This document shows, one piece after another, positions 60,445 through 64,000 of a stretch of 64,000 nt of DNA (the first letter of the stretch is position 1; each line of letters opens with the position of its first letter). This DNA comes from Imbricaverruca yamaguchii (Eukaryota; Arthropoda; Thecostraca; Neoverrucidae). The position numbers and the translations under genes were made by a program. The notes under the pieces are model-generated. The model was not told the origin of the DNA. It worked only from the letters and a program-made list of their open reading frames with translations, and did no database searches. The DNA lies in the NCBI GenBank assembly GCA_034440575.1, contig JAOTOL010001602.1:510001-574000 (forward strand). Reading direction: 5' to 3'.

Positions 60445-61020
60445 AGACACGCACACAAACACACACTACAGTGTTGCGAGCGGTGAAAAGTGAGCCACAT
60501 CATAGTACGGTCACAATCGAGGACTACCAAATATTTCCTAAGCGTGATGGAACGCTATGACGGAAGCACAGCATTGCCACATGGTGCTCGACGGTTGTGA
60601 ATTGCTGCTTGACACGATAAATTAGAAGGTATATCTTTGACGGCTATGACGAATATGACGGGTTGTACTTACTATGTCCAAGTGGCAGCAGAGGTCGGGT
60701 TGTGTGAAATGGCCAGGCTATCGTGTATTTCGAGGATTAAGTGTGTATTTTGCCTGTACAGCCCAGGCGTATGATTGCTTTTTGTTCCGTCATGAAATTG
60801 AACATCTTCAACATCTAAACTGGTTTTATTTATCTTAATATGTAATATACGTTGAAGGCCCTCTCCTTTCTTTGTGGTTAAGGATTTCAGTCACGGTTTA
60901 CCCCACACTTCTATGCTGATTTGCGACGTACCCATGCTGCGTTGCCCTGGCACTATCTGGTTGCTGTTGATCTTCTTCTCGATGAGACCTCTCTATTGTT
61001 AGCAATAAAGCTAGTTTGAG
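60443..61020. other. Sequence between microsatellites, copy B only
   Basis: No counterpart in A and no gene seen. A short minus frame (60898-61080) overlaps the TTAA-element start and is not called. Confidence 0.4.
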
Positions 61021-61515
61021 TGGGCCGTGCCGTCTCGGAGGAGGGCGCGTAATATTATTCCTACTCCCAAGGTATTCCACGGATAATGAAAGAACGCCGA
61101 GAGATAGCGCGCCGAAATTTGGCGTAGTTGTTCCTACATCAATGTGGCATATTGTGTATGAATTGTGATATCAGATCCTCTAGGGTCAACGAATTAGTCA
61201 AGGTCAAGTGAGGTCACCTCTAGAAACGTTCAACCTGTCGTCACGCCTTAACGGATAAAGACATGTTTATGAAACGTCCAGCGTTTACTGGTCTTTAGGG
61301 AGGGAACAAATCGCACCAGAGGAGTTTTGTCTGATGTTTTGTCAGTTTTTGATTACTTATTAGTTTTACATGTTTGCAACTGGACCGAAAATCGACGATT
61401 CTATGTAAGGTAAGATTGCCTTTTTTTACCCGAGCAAGTTTAGTTCGAACTATGTTTTACGGTCTATATGCATTAGGAAAATAACAAAAATAAAAACACG
61501 AACCTTTGAAATCTA
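61021..61515 (+). mobile_element. TTAA family 1 element, 3'-truncated, copy B only
   Basis: Enters at 'cgtgccgtctcggaggaggg', follows the family through the GGTCA cluster and the 'cgagcaagttt' block, and ends near 61515, followed by a duplicated 'agaagacttttcctggg' motif (61521 and 61563). Confidence 0.7.
61201..61216 (+). promoter_or_regulatory. DR4-type nuclear-receptor half-site pair
   Basis: AGGTCA-AGTG-AGGTCA, exact, inside the family 1 element. Confidence 0.35.
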
Positions 61516-61586
61516 AAAAAAGAAGACTTTTCCTGGGCAAATTTGCATTGAAATATAAAACAAGAAGACTTTTCCTGGGGAAATTT

Positions 61587-61773
<187 letters not shown>

Positions 61774-61789
61774 TTTGGTTCTGGGTGGG

Positions 61790-62819
61790 TAGCATTGCTT
61801 CCAGTTATAGTGTGCTTTAGAGGGCATTTTCCTTCTTGACATAGTTTGTTTCTTGTTTGGAGTGTCTGTGAGTGTCTGCGCCAATGAGAAGAGTTTTCTG
61901 CATTCCACGTGTCTTTTTGCACATTTTTATCCGCTTGCTTTTTCATTTGGTTTTTAAGCTGGAGCTTTTGTCATCACTCCTGACGATGGCCCCCGGCCGA
62001 TACGTTTAGTGATACAATAGAACCTTAATCGTTACTTCCGATATCAACTCAGCACCCCCTGGTATATTGAAGATTGTATGTTTTCATAAGTGCTGCCACA
62101 TTAGCGGTGTCGGCCGTCCCTGTGGTCACAGCCCAGCGACAACAGCCGTCCTAGCGGTGACGGCGGTCGCAGCGATGACAACCACTCAAACAGAAACATC
62201 CGTCTAAATGGCACGGCCACAGCTGCCCCAGCAGCCACCGTCGCTCCAGGGAGAAAAGACAGTCCAGGAATGGCTGTTACGACGGCTGCTCCAGCGCTAC
62301 CAGTTGCGTCGCCTTGCGCCGGGGTGTCGCCGGCCAAGAAACAAATTGCAGGATGTTCGGCTTTGCTGGTTACGGCTGTTGCTAGGCGTATTCCTGCCTG
62401 CAGGTTTTGCACATATTTTTTTCGTACTAGTATTCACGGGAGTATGAAGGTGTGGATGGGCACAACGGTGTGGGCTCACACGTATCATGAACGCCTTTCT
62501 ATGAAACCATTCTTGAATGTAGGGTTAACAGAAAGAAGCAATTGTGCTCAGGGAGATGAAAAAAATTAATTTTACCCTAGCTAATGATGCTATGTCCTCA
62601 TTAGTGATGCCTTAGCTTCCACTCGTGGAAAAAAATACTAGTTATTTAGTGCATATCAATCATTAGGAGCACATCTCCTCGGACGTTTTGCAGGAGAAAT
62701 TATCGACATGTACATTTGTAAATCACAATCCTTCCAACGTCGTCATGAACTGCAGTCCAAAATGCATTTAGTCACTGTGTAAAATTTCAGCAACTATTAT
62801 TTGTAAAAGTGAAATATAG
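61790..62819. other. Duplicated sequence up to the B/C junction
   Basis: Matches 21510-22250, with an extra GC-rich stretch at 62160-62420 whose short frames on both strands are not supported as genes. Confidence 0.5.
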
Positions 62820-64000
62820 GTCAGAAAAAGCGCCCGTAGTCCCCATTCTGTCCTACGGAGTACTCCGAGCATGCGCATTTTTCAGTTGAAAGAGAAAGCG
62901 TCTCCGCTACGGAGACAGATAGATCAGCTCACAAATTCAAATTTAATCAGCTGTTGGGTTTCTACATTATGTGACAATACGCCCAAATGGAACCCTAGAT
63001 CCTGTGATCATACATAAAAACATGAATTATCCATGTAAATAGTTACTAGAGGCACATATAAAATGATTTGATAACCTTATTCACCCCTCCTGTACCAAGC
63101 TGACTGCATACCAAGCTAAGTGGTACAACGTAGGGGTTGAAACACTACCTGTTCTGAAATTTCAAACCTTGATTGGCTACTTGAGCGCTTCATGGTGTAT
63201 CGACCAGGCTTGGTTGCTTAGCACCCATGATGTCGAAGCATTCCAGGAAGTAGTATTCCGAATCAATGCTTGACATGCTGTCTAAGCTGTTGTTGCAGTT
63301 TAAAAATGTTTCGTTTCTCATTGGGATGCACACCGGCGGAACGGACTATAATGGTATATGATTCAAACCACCATTGCTTTCCATAATCATATGCACACAT
63401 CGGACTGCAATCACTTTGAAGGTACGTCCCACCGTTAAATTGTTAAGTGCCTTCCTTATCCAGCACCTTATCTGGGATTTTCACCATCTGACATTTGTTC
63501 TCCCATTCCCCCTGAACTACCTCCAGCTGTCGATTGGCACTCTCCGGTTTTCCCGTCACGGTTGAAGACGGCTTGGCGCTGGCAGAGACCATACCTGTGG
63601 CAAGTTTCTCCCCCATATCCCATGGGCTGTTCCAACATATGTGTTTGGGGATAAAGGAGGCCCAGAGCGCACTGTGGAAAATAACCGGCAAAGAAATTGC
63701 GTACTACCGGAGCTTGCTTTCCGCATAAATCCATGGAACTCCCTGTGTCTCCTTTATGCCTAGGCAGGTCAACAGTATGCCCAGGCATTTGGCGATGTCC
63801 AGGATTGTTGTCTGCGAGTGACGTAGCGAAGATGGAAACGACGATGATATTTGATGCAATGGCATGCCTGTTACTGGGATGCACTTTTCTAATGCATTTG
63901 GCAAATAAACAGCATGTTGCGGTGTTCACAGCTCCTCTTCTATGACTTCGCTGGCCATCGCCAGGACATCACCTTCTGAGGCAGCGAAGAGCGGCATGTG
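62820..64000 (+). repeat. Segmental duplication, start of copy C
   Basis: This third head-to-tail copy begins with the same sequence as 22252 and near 4, and runs to the end of the window. Like B, it lacks the 777-bp insertion present in A at 527-1303. Its presence shows the array has at least three members. Confidence 0.88.
63443..63929 (-). pseudogene. Decayed open frame, copy C
   Basis: Third copy of 1408-1894. The longest frame is 153 residues (63468-63929) with the same alternative frame broken by one TAG. Confidence 0.3.

Overview
The window looks like repeat-dense, intron-rich animal nuclear DNA. There is no operon structure, splice signals are visible, tRNA-derived SINEs and a LINE are present, and microsatellites are abundant. 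Short interstitial TTAGG-like arrays (5876-5920, 45341-45382) suggest an arthropod, possibly a chelicerate such as a tick. That assignment is an inference and no gene here fixes it.

The main architecture is a head-to-tail segmental duplication. Copy A covers 1-22250, copy B 22251-62819, and copy C starts at 62820 and runs off the end. The copies align in the same order over most of copy A (sequence near 1 recurs at 22252 and 62820; 3900-22250 matches 42660-62819). They differ by mobile-element insertions, deletions and tandem-repeat expansions. Several insertions can be called directly because the other copy keeps the empty site: a TTAA element in B (49547-50742, empty at 9978-9981), a fold-back element in B (24836-27025, empty at 2542-2546), a SINE in A (12659-12810, empty at 56560-56572), a SINE in A (19316-19656), and a LINE in B (53565-55845).

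The commonest mobile DNA is three families of non-coding elements bounded by TTAA. Family 1 is about 850 bp with CCCG ends and has about a dozen copies or fragments, all in one orientation. Family 2 is about 1.2 kb with CACGCGCCCTGGAGG ends. Family 3 is about 1.3 kb with a single copy. TTAA duplications plus CCC-starting ends suggest piggyBac-like (or Kolobok-like) non-autonomous elements. Many copies carry clusters of AGGTCA half-sites, including exact DR4 spacing, and some carry TGACGTCA.

Copy B has a block of about 14 kb (28433-42660) with no counterpart in A. It holds the only convincing protein-coding locus: a five-exon minus-strand gene (39646 to 29706) with a C2H2-like zinc-finger first exon and a hAT-transposase-like body. 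All four junctions are phase-consistent, giving 910 codons including the stop, but exon 3 carries two frame changes that cancel.

Two satellites differ greatly between copies. A 13-bp G-quadruplex-type minisatellite has about 10 degenerate units in A and about 130 in B. A 30-bp minisatellite has about 86 units in A and about 25 in B, and in A it keeps long reading frames open on both strands. The remaining kilobases are duplicated non-coding sequence with a few candidate exons and decayed open frames, flagged with low confidence.
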